Shown here: positions 26,573 through 34,657 of the stretch, in pieces
Layout: each line of letters begins with the position of its first letter
How positions within the stretch are numbered: position 1 is the first letter of the stretch
Source of the DNA: Halomicrobium sp. LC1Hm
GTDB lineage: Archaea > Halobacteriota > Halobacteria > Halobacteriales > Haloarculaceae
Assembly (NCBI RefSeq): GCF_009617995.1
Contig: NZ_CP044129.1
Span: 2,232,001-2,296,000, forward strand
Direction of reading: 5' to 3'
DNA: 64,000 nucleotides
Program-made: the position numbers and the translations under genes
Notes under the pieces: generated by a model
What the model saw: only the letters and a program-made list of their open reading frames with translations
What the model was told of the DNA's origin: nothing
Databases searched by the model: none

Positions 26573-26890
26573 ATGCGATTCTGTGACGAGTGTGGTTCGA
26601 TGATGCACACGGAGGGCGACACGTGGGTGTGTCGCTCCTGTGCGAACGAGGAATCACGGGATTCGCACGCAGAAGCGGCGATGACGACCCAGGACGGACA
26701 GCGGGACGACGGGGCACCCGCCGTCGCCGACGCGACCCAGGACGCCACCGACACGATGCAAGCGTCCTGCCCAGCCGAGGACTGCGACAGCGACCGGGCC
26801 GGCTACGAGATGCTGCCCAAGCCGGGCGGCTCCTACGAGGTTCGGCTGTTCACCTGCGTCGAGTGTGGCCACAAGTGGCGCGAGTCCTGA
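26573..26890 (+). CDS. TFS/RPB9-like zinc-ribbon protein
   Basis: The 105-aa product has an N-terminal zinc ribbon (MRFCDECGSMMHTEGDTWVCRSC), a low-complexity linker and a C-terminal ribbon (CPAEDCDSDRAGYEMLP ... FTCVECGHKWRES). This is the arrangement of archaeal transcription factor S and RNA polymerase subunit M. Active TFS carries an acidic DE pair in the C-terminal hairpin for transcript cleavage. Here that loop reads KPGGSYEVRLF and the pair is absent, so it is more likely a non-cleaving paralogue. ATG at 26573 is chosen because the zinc ribbon begins there, although the frame is open further upstream. Confidence 0.8.
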   Translation: MRFCDECGSMMHTEGDTWVCRSCANEESRDSHAEAAMTTQDGQRDDGAPAVADATQDATDTMQASCPAEDCDSDRAGYEMLPKPGGSYEVRLFTCVECGHKWRES

Positions 26891-26909
26891 CGGCGCAACG
26901 CCCGTCGAA

Positions 26910-28076
26910 TCAGGGTTTGCCGGGCAGTACGTCGGGTTCTCCGGACCGATAGATGTACTCCACAGCCACGCCGGTCAACGGCGAGTCGACGGCGGTCGCG
27001 TACTCCTTTGCCAGATCGAGGTACTGTTCGGTGATGTCGACGACCCGGCGGTAGGCCGCCTCGTCGTCGGGTGCCAGCAGGTACTCGGCAGTGACCGGCG
27101 TCAACTGTCCCTCGCGGCGGTCGTCGGCGTAGTCGTCCACATCGTCGAGCCAGATCTGTGCGCCGACGATCGCGAGCACGATGGCGCGGGCGAACTCGTC
27201 TTCGATGTCGAGACCGGCGAGTCGGTACAGGTCGAGCATGCCGTCGTACAGCACGCCGACGCGAGCGTACTGAGTCTTCATGTACGGAAGTTCTCGTTCG
27301 GCCTCCGAGAACAGCTCGGCGACGTCGTCGTCGGTGAACGCGGCGAACTTGTACTCGTCGCGAACGTCCGCGAGTGCCGTGTCGTCGCCGTCCTCGGCGG
27401 CGTCCATGAGGTCGCGAAAGTGGGCGTCCCGATCCTGGTGGGCCTCGCTGTAGTCGACGGCCCACTGGTAGCGCTGGGCGACGATCGGCGGCAGCCCGTC
27501 GAGGATCTCGTCGAGGTGGTCCTGGAGCGCGCCCTGTGCGACCTCGGCGACGCGGCGCATCTCGTCGGGCTCGAAGTCGACGGCGAAGTCCTCGAACTCG
27601 GCGTCGTTGATCGCATCGCGCATGTCGCCGTCGATCAGCGCCTCGATGGAGAGGCGGGTCATCTGCTCGGCCCGAACGACCATCTCTCGGGGCGACAGCT
27701 CCTGTGCGGGGCCGGCCTGGAGCGCCGTCTCGTCGACGTCGGGGACGCCGCTGGCGATCTCGTCGGTCACGGGGTCCTCGCCGGCCCGCTGGCGCGCACG
27801 GCGGTAGACGTAGCCAAGCGTCAGCTGTGCGGGCAACACGAGCTTCGTGTCGTACTCGAAGCTGACGCTGTCGCGGTCGAACGCCTCCGCGAGGGCGTCC
27901 TCGACGAGCGCGAACACGTCGTCGATCATCCGCTCGGTCCGATCGTCGACCTCGCCTTTCAGCGACAGACTCCCGTAGTCGAAGACGCCAGCGTCGGCGT
28001 AGTAGCCAAGCACCGCTCTGACTGCCGTCGGGAGCCGACCGCTGTCGGCGAGTCGCCCTGCACCTGTCTTGAGCAT
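26910..28076 (-). CDS. All-helical protein with Asp-rich motif, function unknown
   Basis: The 388-aa product is predicted almost entirely helical and acidic. I do not recognise a named family. Near residue 330 it has GAQIWLDDVDDYADDRREGQ, which resembles the second Asp-rich region of class I isoprenoid synthases (Q..DD..D) and the D...ED..G motif of squalene/phytoene synthases. A clear first DDxxD motif is not evident. It is divergent from a GGR-family flavoprotein (start 28204), a context that would fit isoprenoid or lipid chemistry. ATG at 28076 is preferred to GTG at 28085. An isoprenoid-synthase assignment remains a hypothesis. Confidence 0.75.
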   Translation of the reverse strand: MLKTGAGRLADSGRLPTAVRAVLGYYADAGVFDYGSLSLKGEVDDRTERMIDDVFALVEDALAEAFDRDSVSFEYDTKLVLPAQLTLGYVYRRARQRAGEDPVTDEIASGVPDVDETALQAGPAQELSPREMVVRAEQMTRLSIEALIDGDMRDAINDAEFEDFAVDFEPDEMRRVAEVAQGALQDHLDEILDGLPPIVAQRYQWAVDYSEAHQDRDAHFRDLMDAAEDGDDTALADVRDEYKFAAFTDDDVAELFSEAERELPYMKTQYARVGVLYDGMLDLYRLAGLDIEDEFARAIVLAIVGAQIWLDDVDDYADDRREGQLTPVTAEYLLAPDDEAAYRRVVDITEQYLDLAKEYATAVDSPLTGVAVEYIYRSGEPDVLPGKP

Positions 28077-28203
28077 TGAGACCACCTGCGGGCGAAATCG
28101 CCCGCACTATCGAAGTGCTGTGCTCGGCGGGGGCTTTACGCTTTCGAGAGACGCGGCGACGACGTTCAGCAAGACTCATTACCGGCACGTCGTATCACAG
28201 GAT

Positions 28204-29436
28204 ATGAGTGAGCGTTTTGACGTGGTCGTCGCCGGTGCCGGGCCAGCGGGGGCCCAGTGTGCCCGGGACCTGGCTGCGCGGAACTACGACGTTCTCGTCC
28301 TCGAAACGGAGCCAGAAGACGGGTTCCCACGTCAAAGCAACAAGTCGACGGCGGGCACTTTCCCCTCGATGATGGCGTCGTTTTCGATCCCCGACGACGT
28401 GGTCATGCAGTACACGGACAGTGTCGTCCTCGAATCACCCAACGACTACTACGTCCAGGACCAGGCCGGCGCGGTGCTCGAATTCGCCGAGTTCAAGCAG
28501 TTCCTCGTCGCCGACAGCCGCGAGAAGGGCGCAGAGTATCGCTTCGACTCGCGGGTGACCGCGCCGATCACCGAGGACGGCGAGATCGTCGGCGTCAGCT
28601 ACAACGGCGATCGGGAGGTCTACGCCGAGATCGTCGTCGACGCGACGGGACCGGCCGCGCCGCTGGCGAAGAAACTCGACGTGTGTGACCTGAAGCGCGA
28701 GCACCAGGCTATCGGAATCGAGTACGAGTTCGAGAACGTCGACGTGAACCACCCCGAGTACGCCGACCTCCGGGACGCGATGATGCTCCGGCTGGACCAC
28801 GACCTCGCACCAGGTGGGTACTCGTGGATCTTCCACACGGGCGGGCGGTCGGCGAAGGTCGGGCTCTGCTACATCCAAAACGATTCCCACAGCCAGCGAG
28901 CGAAGGAGGGAATGGGCATCGACGACTACCTCGACTACTGGCTCGACCGTGATCCCCGGTTCGACGACGCCGAAAAGCTCGAATCGAAACAACACCGCGG
29001 CTCGGCACACATCCAGCGGCCGTCCTCGATGAGTACGGACTCGTTCATGGCGATCGGCGACACCGTCCCGACGATCGATCCGCTGTGGGGCGAGGGGATC
29101 CACAAGGGGATGAAGTCGGCCCGGATGGCCGCGATCACCGCCGACGCGTGTCTCACGCCCGAGACGCCAAACACCGACGCCGAGACGATGGCGACCTACG
29201 ACAAGCTCTGGCACAGCGAGGTCGCACCGCGAGCTCGCGAGCGGCTATTGATGACGGAACTGCTCTATCTCGTTCCCAACAGTCGCTACGACCAGCTGAT
29301 GGCCGACCTGAAGGAAGTCGGTGCCGGGACGCTCGCACGCGTCAACGCCGGTGAGAAGCGCGCGATCAGCAAGCTGTTGCACCTCTCGGACCTGCCGACG
29401 CTCGTGAAGTACGCCCGTCGGCGACTGAGCGCCTGA
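28204..29436 (+). CDS. Geranylgeranyl reductase-family flavoprotein
   Basis: The 410-aa FAD enzyme belongs to the GGR group, which saturates isoprenoid chains of archaeal lipids or quinones. It has the dinucleotide-binding start FDVVVAGAGPAGAQCARDLA and the DATGP strand near residue 147. The GD motif is MAIGDTVPTIDPLWGEGIHKGM (around 280-300), where canonical enzymes read GDAAG. Another GGR-family enzyme at 62300-63673 has the canonical GDAAGHVNP and is the better candidate for the lipid reductase. This copy may act on a different isoprenoid or carotenoid-like substrate. It is divergent from the helical Asp-rich protein. Confidence 0.85.
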   Translation: MSERFDVVVAGAGPAGAQCARDLAARNYDVLVLETEPEDGFPRQSNKSTAGTFPSMMASFSIPDDVVMQYTDSVVLESPNDYYVQDQAGAVLEFAEFKQFLVADSREKGAEYRFDSRVTAPITEDGEIVGVSYNGDREVYAEIVVDATGPAAPLAKKLDVCDLKREHQAIGIEYEFENVDVNHPEYADLRDAMMLRLDHDLAPGGYSWIFHTGGRSAKVGLCYIQNDSHSQRAKEGMGIDDYLDYWLDRDPRFDDAEKLESKQHRGSAHIQRPSSMSTDSFMAIGDTVPTIDPLWGEGIHKGMKSARMAAITADACLTPETPNTDAETMATYDKLWHSEVAPRARERLLMTELLYLVPNSRYDQLMADLKEVGAGTLARVNAGEKRAISKLLHLSDLPTLVKYARRRLSA

Positions 29437-29487
29437 CTGTCGCGGTCGTTCAGCAGCTTTTTTGCCGGCCACTCGGATGCACTACCA

Positions 29488-30258
29488 ATGAGTTCTGGGG
29501 CACCAGTCGTCGGTGTCGTCGGTGAGATCGACGACGGTCTCGTCGACGCAATCGAAGACGCAGGGGGGCAGGTGCGAACCGGCACGGCCGAGGCCGTCGT
29601 CGCAGACGCCCCCGACGTAGTGGTCGCCGTCGGCGAGCCCGCGACGCTCGCGGTCGCACGCCAGCACCCGTCGATGCCGGTCGTTCCCGTCGACGCGGGT
29701 CGCGGACTCCGCTCGGTTCCCGGAGACGCCGCCGTCGAGGCGGCCGCCTCGATCGTCGCCGGAGAGTGGACGACAGAATCCCACCCGCTGGTGGCCGTCG
29801 AGCTGGACGGCGAGCGAGTCGACCGCGCCCTGCTGGACGTGACGCTCGTCACGTCGGAGGCCGCCCGGATCTCCGAGTTCGGCGTCACCGCACGGGCGAC
29901 CCGCGTCGGGCAGTTCCGGGCCGACGGTGTCGTCGTCGCCACGCCAGCCGGAACGCCCGGGTACGCACGGCAGGTCGGTACGCCGATCGTCGCCGCGGAG
30001 ACCGGCGTCCTCGCAGTCGCTCCGATCGCACCCTTCGCGACCAACCCCGACCACTGGCTCGTGGGCGACGAACGGATCGCCCTCACCGTCGAGCGAGACG
30101 AAGCCGACGTGACGCTGTTCGCCGACGATCGGTCCGTCGCCCCGGTCTCGCCCGGAGAGACGGTGGCACTGACGACGGATCGATCGGTCACGGTCGCCGT
30201 GCTCCCGGCGAGTCGGCCCAGATTCCCGTACCCGGACCGAGAATTGGAAAGACACTAA
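29488..30258 (+). CDS. NAD kinase-like paralogue with degenerate N-terminal domain
   Basis: The 256-aa product keeps the C-terminal beta-rich domain of NAD kinases, visible as VVVATPAGTPGYARQVGTPIVA (cf. GTSAYxxSAGGP) and LAVAPIAPFATNP. In the N-terminal domain the nucleotide-binding GGDGT motif is replaced by VVVAVGEPATLAVA. Catalytic NAD phosphorylation is therefore doubtful and a regulatory or different nucleotide-binding role is likely. It precedes a small membrane protein (25 nt gap). Confidence 0.75.
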   Translation: MSSGAPVVGVVGEIDDGLVDAIEDAGGQVRTGTAEAVVADAPDVVVAVGEPATLAVARQHPSMPVVPVDAGRGLRSVPGDAAVEAAASIVAGEWTTESHPLVAVELDGERVDRALLDVTLVTSEAARISEFGVTARATRVGQFRADGVVVATPAGTPGYARQVGTPIVAAETGVLAVAPIAPFATNPDHWLVGDERIALTVERDEADVTLFADDRSVAPVSPGETVALTTDRSVTVAVLPASRPRFPYPDRELERH

Positions 30259-30282
30259 TGGGCGTCGGACGGATTTGCTTCT

Positions 30283-30711
30283 ATGGAGCCGTTCGTCAAC
30301 ATCTTCGGGCAGCTGGACACGCTCCAGAGTTTTATCGAGCCTGTCCTGCTCGCGCTCGTCGTCGCCAACATGGTGACGCGATACCTCGCCCACAACCGTC
30401 ACGTCGAACAGTACGAGGACGGCGGTGCGGACGCGATCAGCCGCTTTATTCCTCACGAGGCGACCAACGTGCTGTTGATGCTGGCCTCGTTTTACTACCT
30501 CACCGTCAACTACCACGGGGGGATGGTCCTCTCGATGTTCGTGGCGGGACTGTTTATCACCGACCTCTTCGAGTTCGAGTCCCGGAAGGTCGAAGCCCGA
30601 CGTGACATCCCGCTGGATCGGCCGAAGGCGTCGCTGAGCCTCTGGATGCTGTCGCTTCTGTACCTGGGCTTCCAGATGCTCTTTACCGGGACGCTCGGAA
30701 CGATCCTCTGA
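30283..30711 (+). CDS. Small haloarchaeal membrane protein
   Basis: The 142-aa product has four hydrophobic segments (LLALVVANMVTRYLA, VLLMLASFYYLTV, MVLSMFVAGLFITDLF, LWMLSLLYLGFQMLF) with charged loops. It resembles small uncharacterised membrane proteins found near haloarchaeal cytochrome bc loci, and the bc cluster begins about 450 nt downstream on the opposite strand. Function unknown. Its stop codon supplies the first base of an 82-nt palindrome. Confidence 0.8.
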   Translation: MEPFVNIFGQLDTLQSFIEPVLLALVVANMVTRYLAHNRHVEQYEDGGADAISRFIPHEATNVLLMLASFYYLTVNYHGGMVLSMFVAGLFITDLFEFESRKVEARRDIPLDRPKASLSLWMLSLLYLGFQMLFTGTLGTIL

Positions 30712-30792
30712 TACGGATTATTGTAGATCTTTACCGGATTGACCGCACACCGTGGTGCGGTCGACCGGGAAAACGGCTACAATAATCCGTAT
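30711..30792 (+). repeat. 82-nt palindromic element, copy 1
   Basis: Perfect 16-nt terminal inverted repeats (ATACGGATTATTGTAG and CTACAATAATCCGTAT) enclose an inner stem built on GACCGCAC and GTGCGGTC. An element of the same length at 59525-59606 is its near-identical reverse complement; differences lie mostly in the loop and in pairs near the middle. This is the form of a non-autonomous miniature element or a structured intergenic repeat; no transposase is nearby. Confidence 0.9.
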
Positions 30793-30813
30793 GAGACGGG
30801 CCGTCGCCGTCTT

Positions 30814-30846
30814 CCGGCCAACCGCACGTGGCGTGCGGTCGGCCGG
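30814..30846. terminator. Strong hairpin beside the palindromic element
   Basis: Arms of 14 nt (CCGGCCAACCGCAC and GTGCGGTCGGCCGG, one mismatch) surround a 5-nt loop. The CCGCAC/GTGCGG core is the same as that of the 82-nt element 22 nt away, so it may be a related or truncated element rather than a dedicated terminator. Confidence 0.45.
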
Positions 30847-31161
30847 TGATTGCTACCGAACAGTGTAGGACCGACAGTCGTCGCTTCGTCTCCGATCGGG
30901 GACACGCATTCGTGGCCACGTTTTTGCTCTGTGATCGGCAGCTCCCGTTTCGACGCCGGCAGCGCGCTCGCCCGCCCGGCGACCACGGTGCTGGGGTCGC
31001 CCGTCGCCGTCACGAGCGGCGCGCTACGCCCAGTAGATCACAGACAGTGTTTCCGGCGTCGCCCAGCCCAGCGTGACGCAGCAGAATCACCGCGATGGCA
31101 CGGAAGAGAGCAAAGCGGCTGTCGACCTCACGTGCCGGAACACCGAGAACGACGCCGTCGA
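30847..31161. other. Gene-free stretch
   Basis: About 315 nt between the hairpin and the end of the cytochrome bc cluster. Open frames cross it on both strands, but none has a good start, promoter or recognisable product. I see no RNA gene. It may be decayed sequence; short runs could once have been coding. Confidence 0.5.
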
Positions 31162-31434
31162 TCAGTTGCTACGCTCGGCCCAGACCTGACGGCCTTCCTC
31201 GACCAGGGGAATCAGGAGCCAGAACGAGAGCGCACCGATGATCGCGAACCAGAAGAACGCGTCGCCCATGAACAGGGCCACCTGGTCGTAGACCGTCAGC
31301 GCCTCTGCGGGGGGCGCTTCGCCGGTCAGCTGTGCGCCTTCGAAGCTCGGAGTCCTGTACCAGCCAGCGACCGTCATCCAGCCGAGACCCCCGATCACGA
31401 GGGCAGATAGCCCTTTGATGAACTCGTCAGCCAT
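31162..31434 (-). CDS. Small membrane protein of the cytochrome bc locus (distal)
   Basis: The 90-aa product has two hydrophobic segments (FIKGLSALVIGGLGWMTVAGW and AFFWFAIIGALSFWLLIPLV) and a short charged C-terminus. Its ATG overlaps the stop of the preceding 104-aa gene by 8 nt, so it is the last cistron of the bc operon. It is probably a small structural or assembly subunit; the role is inferred from position. Confidence 0.8.
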   Translation of the reverse strand: MADEFIKGLSALVIGGLGWMTVAGWYRTPSFEGAQLTGEAPPAEALTVYDQVALFMGDAFFWFAIIGALSFWLLIPLVEEGRQVWAERSN

Positions 31435-31741
31435 TACCTGAATCTTCGGCAGCGTCGTCTTTAGACTTTCCCATTTCTTCGGTGCGAAAGCGCGTCGAGA
31501 AGGCGTAGACGACGGCACCGAACACGATCAGTCCGATCCCGGCGAGTGCCACGATCGGGTCGATCTCCGACGCCGGGAGCGTCGCTCGTTCCGTCGCTCG
31601 GTCGACGAGCACGAAGCCACCGACGACGCCGACGACCGCAAACAGCGTCGAGAACACGGTGACAGTCTTGTACACCCGGAGTGGGACGACCACGTCACGG
31701 TCTTGGTCTGTGCCCGCGTCGACCGACTGTTCGTCCGTCAT
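31427..31741 (-). CDS. Small membrane protein of the cytochrome bc locus
   Basis: The 104-aa product has an acidic N-terminus and two helices (TVTVFSTLFAVVGVVGGFVLV and IVALAGIGLIVFGAVVYAF), with a charged tail. It lies 64 nt after the cytochrome b C-terminal gene and overlaps the next small gene. No cofactor-binding residues are apparent. It is most likely an accessory subunit specific to haloarchaea. Confidence 0.8.
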   Translation of the reverse strand: MTDEQSVDAGTDQDRDVVVPLRVYKTVTVFSTLFAVVGVVGGFVLVDRATERATLPASEIDPIVALAGIGLIVFGAVVYAFSTRFRTEEMGKSKDDAAEDSGNG

Positions 31742-31805
31742 CGACGGCTCTAGGGGCGGCAGCTACTTATATCGGGCGAGACGGCGAGAGAAGAGCGACG
31801 GCGAG

Positions 31806-32573
31806 TTACTTCGGCGGTCGCAGCCGGTAGTAACGGCGGTTGAGGTTGAACATGTACCCCTCCCGCATCGTCCGGAGCGCGGCGTAGGTGATCGCTCCGC
31901 AGACGATCGGGAACAGGAAACTCAGGTCGAGCAGGAGATCCGACCCCATAGGGATGAGGTTCTGGACCGACAGCGCCGCGATTGTCAGGCTGAAGACCAC
32001 GCCGGTCATCCCGACGGCAGCCCAGAACGGCTGTTCGACCGGTCGCCGCGCCGAGCCCTTGTTGAGGAAGGGGACGATCGCGACGATGCCGACGACGACG
32101 ACGTTCGCGATGACGCCGTACATCCGGTCGCTCATCAGCTTCTGGCCGCCGAGGAGGCTTATCTCCGGATTCAGACTCTGGATCTTCAGGAGGCCGAAGG
32201 ACCAGTAGAGATACCAGTCGGGCAGGATGATCGCCGGCGTCTGGTTGGCGTTGGCCGGGTGGGGCATCTCGGGAGGGAGTGCCGCCGAGAGGAACAGGAT
32301 CATCCCCACGAAGAAGGAGGTGAGCGCGAGGTTGCGCATCATCTCGTGGGGCCAGGCCGGGAACGCCAGCACGTCGCGCTCGACGTAGTCCGACTGCTGG
32401 CGCAGGTCCTGATCTTCGCGCCGGGACCGCTCGAAGTACTCGTAGGTCAGGCGGGCGAGTCCCTCGGTTCGTTCCTTGCGCTCTCGCCACGTCGGCGTCT
32501 CGTCGTCCGGCGCGACGATGCCTGTACCGGAACCGTCCGTGCGAACGTCGTCGTTGGTGTCGTTGTCGCTCAT
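31806..32573 (-). CDS. Cytochrome b C-terminal subunit (subunit IV/PetD-like)
   Basis: The 255-aa product carries the C-terminal part of cytochrome b as a separate protein, as in b6f-type complexes. It contains ILPDWYLYWSFGLLKIQ, matching the conserved PEWY-type quinol-site region as PDWY, and several membrane helices (residues ~85-105, 150-170, 185-205, 220-240). The hydrophilic N-terminal 80 residues are acidic and specific to halophiles. It is preceded by the haem-binding b subunit with a 2-nt gap, so the two are made together. Confidence 0.9.
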   Translation of the reverse strand: MSDNDTNDDVRTDGSGTGIVAPDDETPTWRERKERTEGLARLTYEYFERSRREDQDLRQQSDYVERDVLAFPAWPHEMMRNLALTSFFVGMILFLSAALPPEMPHPANANQTPAIILPDWYLYWSFGLLKIQSLNPEISLLGGQKLMSDRMYGVIANVVVVGIVAIVPFLNKGSARRPVEQPFWAAVGMTGVVFSLTIAALSVQNLIPMGSDLLLDLSFLFPIVCGAITYAALRTMREGYMFNLNRRYYRLRPPK

Positions 32574-32575
32574 GA

Positions 32576-33379
32576 TTAGTGTGGTTCAGCGATGCCCTGC
32601 AGCCAGACGATACCGATGTGGACTGCGATGATCGCAGTCGTGATGAACGGCAGGAAGAACACGTGCAGGATGTACATCCGTTGTAACGTGCTCTGTGACA
32701 GGGTGAACCCGCCGAACATCAGCTGTGCGACCCACTCGCCGATGAGCGGGATCGACAGCGCCATCTCGACGCCGATCTGGCCGGCCCAGTAGCTCAGCTG
32801 GCTCCAGGGCAGCAGGTAGCCCGTGTACCCGAACACGAGCGTCAGCGAGATCAGCACGATGCCGATGATCCAGTTGACCTCACGGGGTTCCTTGTACGCG
32901 CCGGTGAAGTAGACCCGGAGCATATGGAGGAACACGGCGGCAACCATCACCTGGGCGGCCCAGCGGTGGATCGAGCGCAGGAGGTACCCGAGGTTGAGTT
33001 CGCCCATGATGATCTGGACCGACTCGTAGGCGACCGTCGCGGTCCCGTCGGAGGCGGCCGCAGCCGGTGCGTAGTAGAACCCGAGCAGAGCGCCCGAGAT
33101 CGCCGCGACGACGTAGGAGATCGTCGAGAACGATCCGAGCGCGTACAGCGGGTACCAGTACCAGAACTTGTTGTCGAGGTTGTACTGTTCCGTGTGGCTC
33201 TTTGGCATCTGCATGTTGACCTTGTAGTAGAGGTCTTCGAGCAGTTCCAGGTAGTCGACGATGCGCAGTCGCTTGTCGAGCCACAGCAGCGCCGTCAGGT
33301 AGATGGATTCGAGCGTCGTCAGCTCTCTGGACTCCATCCACCCTTTGTGGTCGTGGTCGTCTTTGCGTTCTAAACTCAT
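32576..33379 (-). CDS. Cytochrome b N-terminal subunit (di-haem)
   Basis: The 267-aa membrane protein carries both b haems. Paired histidines lie in RSIHRWAAQVMVAAVFLHMLRV and in RMYILHVFFLPFITTAIIAVHIG, spaced as in cytochrome b/b6. Around it are helices containing GFYYAPAA and GYLLPWSQLSYWA. It transfers electrons from quinol across the membrane. It is followed by the separate C-terminal subunit and preceded by the Rieske gene (4-nt gap), a standard bc order. Confidence 0.95.
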   Translation of the reverse strand: MSLERKDDHDHKGWMESRELTTLESIYLTALLWLDKRLRIVDYLELLEDLYYKVNMQMPKSHTEQYNLDNKFWYWYPLYALGSFSTISYVVAAISGALLGFYYAPAAAASDGTATVAYESVQIIMGELNLGYLLRSIHRWAAQVMVAAVFLHMLRVYFTGAYKEPREVNWIIGIVLISLTLVFGYTGYLLPWSQLSYWAGQIGVEMALSIPLIGEWVAQLMFGGFTLSQSTLQRMYILHVFFLPFITTAIIAVHIGIVWLQGIAEPH

Positions 33380-33383
33380 TGTT

Positions 33384-34238
33384 CTATAGTGGCCGCGGCA
33401 ACGCGGTGAAGGTCACCTGTTTCAGGCTGAACGGGTCGTACACCGACTGGTGGCACTGGCAGTACACCTTGTCTTCGGCGTTGTACGCAGCAGCGCCCGA
33501 CAGCGTCTTGTAGCCAGGGTTACAGCAGAAGTGGGTACACTTGTTGACCCAGGCCATGAAGGACTGTTCGGTCGCCTCGGCGAAGTACTGCTGGACCGGG
33601 CCCGGAACGCTGGAGTACTTGCCCTCTCCGTTCGCGATCTTTGGGACCTCCGGTGATCGGAGGACCTGAACGGTGATACTCTGTACGTCACCATCGGACC
33701 GCCAATTCGCGGTCGCAGGTTTGCCCAGTCCTTCGCTCCCGATGTCGTTGCCCCACTCCTCGTAGTTGTCGAACATATCGACGGTGAGGGGGTCGCCGTC
33801 GGAGTACTCGGACTGCCAGTCGTAGTCACCGGTCGCCATGGTGAACGTGTTGTTCTGATCGGCCTGGGGCTGGACGCCCTCTGCCGTCTGGAGCCCGCAG
33901 TACTGGAGCATCTGCGAGGAGTAGGGGATCCCGCTCCCGCCGAAGTCGTCCTCGATCGCGATTCCACGCTCGGGGTCGTACTCCGGCCAGAGGCCGTTCA
34001 GTTCCCCGTCTTCGATCGTGATCGGGATGATCGGCATGCCGCGCGGAGCCGGACCTGCCGTGTTTTCGATCGCGACGTACGTCGACGAACCGCCACCGAC
34101 ACCGCCCGACGACGTGGTACTGTCGAGGGCCGCTGCGCCGCCAGCGCCGACGCTCGACAGCGTCGCGCTCCCGACGACGCCCTTGACGAACCGTCGACGA
34201 CCGGATTCGGCCGGATACTTGTCTTCGTCTAGTGGCAT
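33384..34238 (-). CDS. Rieske iron-sulfur protein
   Basis: The 284-aa protein starts with a Tat-type signal/anchor (SGRRRFVKGVVGSATLSSVGAGG) and ends with a Rieske 2Fe-2S domain whose cluster ligands are CTHFCC and CQCHQS. The first box has a second Cys beside the usual disulphide Cys. A long Gly/Asp-rich middle region precedes the cluster domain, longer than in bacterial Rieske proteins. It accepts electrons from quinol, presumably passing them to the halocyanin encoded upstream in the same unit. Confidence 0.95.
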   Translation of the reverse strand: MPLDEDKYPAESGRRRFVKGVVGSATLSSVGAGGAAALDSTTSSGGVGGGSSTYVAIENTAGPAPRGMPIIPITIEDGELNGLWPEYDPERGIAIEDDFGGSGIPYSSQMLQYCGLQTAEGVQPQADQNNTFTMATGDYDWQSEYSDGDPLTVDMFDNYEEWGNDIGSEGLGKPATANWRSDGDVQSITVQVLRSPEVPKIANGEGKYSSVPGPVQQYFAEATEQSFMAWVNKCTHFCCNPGYKTLSGAAAYNAEDKVYCQCHQSVYDPFSLKQVTFTALPRPL

Positions 34239-34240
34239 AG

Positions 34241-34657
34241 TTATTTCTTGTAGTAGGGGTAGACCGCTCGCTTGATGCTCTCGATGGGATCGTCGCCGCC
34301 GAAGGACTCGCCGTCGACGTCTTCTTCACGGACGTAGAGGTCTTCCCACTTGCGGCGGCGCTTCTTGACGATCATCACGTCCGGGAGAAACTCCTTGCGA
34401 TACAGCAGCATGATGAACGCGAGGTCGACGAAGATCACGGTCAACACGCCGCCCATGAACATGTTGGCGTTGATGATCCGTGGTGTCAGGGACGGCCCGA
34501 CACCCGAGGCCCAGCCCGCGAGGATGCCGTAGGTGAACAGGCCGACGAAGACGACCTCGATGATCGTCAGGAGGACGATCCCCAGGGCTGCCGCCGTACT
34601 CTCTCGTGGCTGTTCGTAGCGATGAATGTCGCCGTAGTTAGAGCCTGTCGAGGACAT
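34241..34657 (-). CDS. Membrane protein between halocyanin and Rieske genes
   Basis: The 138-aa product has two hydrophobic helices (ALGIVLLTIIEVVFVGLFTYGILAG and MFMGGVLTVIFVDLAFIMLLY) and a basic/acidic cytoplasmic tail (KKRRRKWEDLYVREEDVDGE) ending YPYYKK. It overlaps the halocyanin stop by one base and precedes the Rieske gene by 2 nt, so it is tightly coupled. It is probably a structural subunit of the complex; no cofactor motif is visible. Confidence 0.82.
   Translation of the reverse strand: MSSTGSNYGDIHRYEQPRESTAAALGIVLLTIIEVVFVGLFTYGILAGWASGVGPSLTPRIINANMFMGGVLTVIFVDLAFIMLLYRKEFLPDVMIVKKRRRKWEDLYVREEDVDGESFGGDDPIESIKRAVYPYYKK

Noticed and set aside
30850-31410. 186-codon plus-strand frame in the gap before the bc locus
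   Set aside because: Composition is irregular, it runs into the antisense of two real small membrane genes and has no TATA box or recognisable product.
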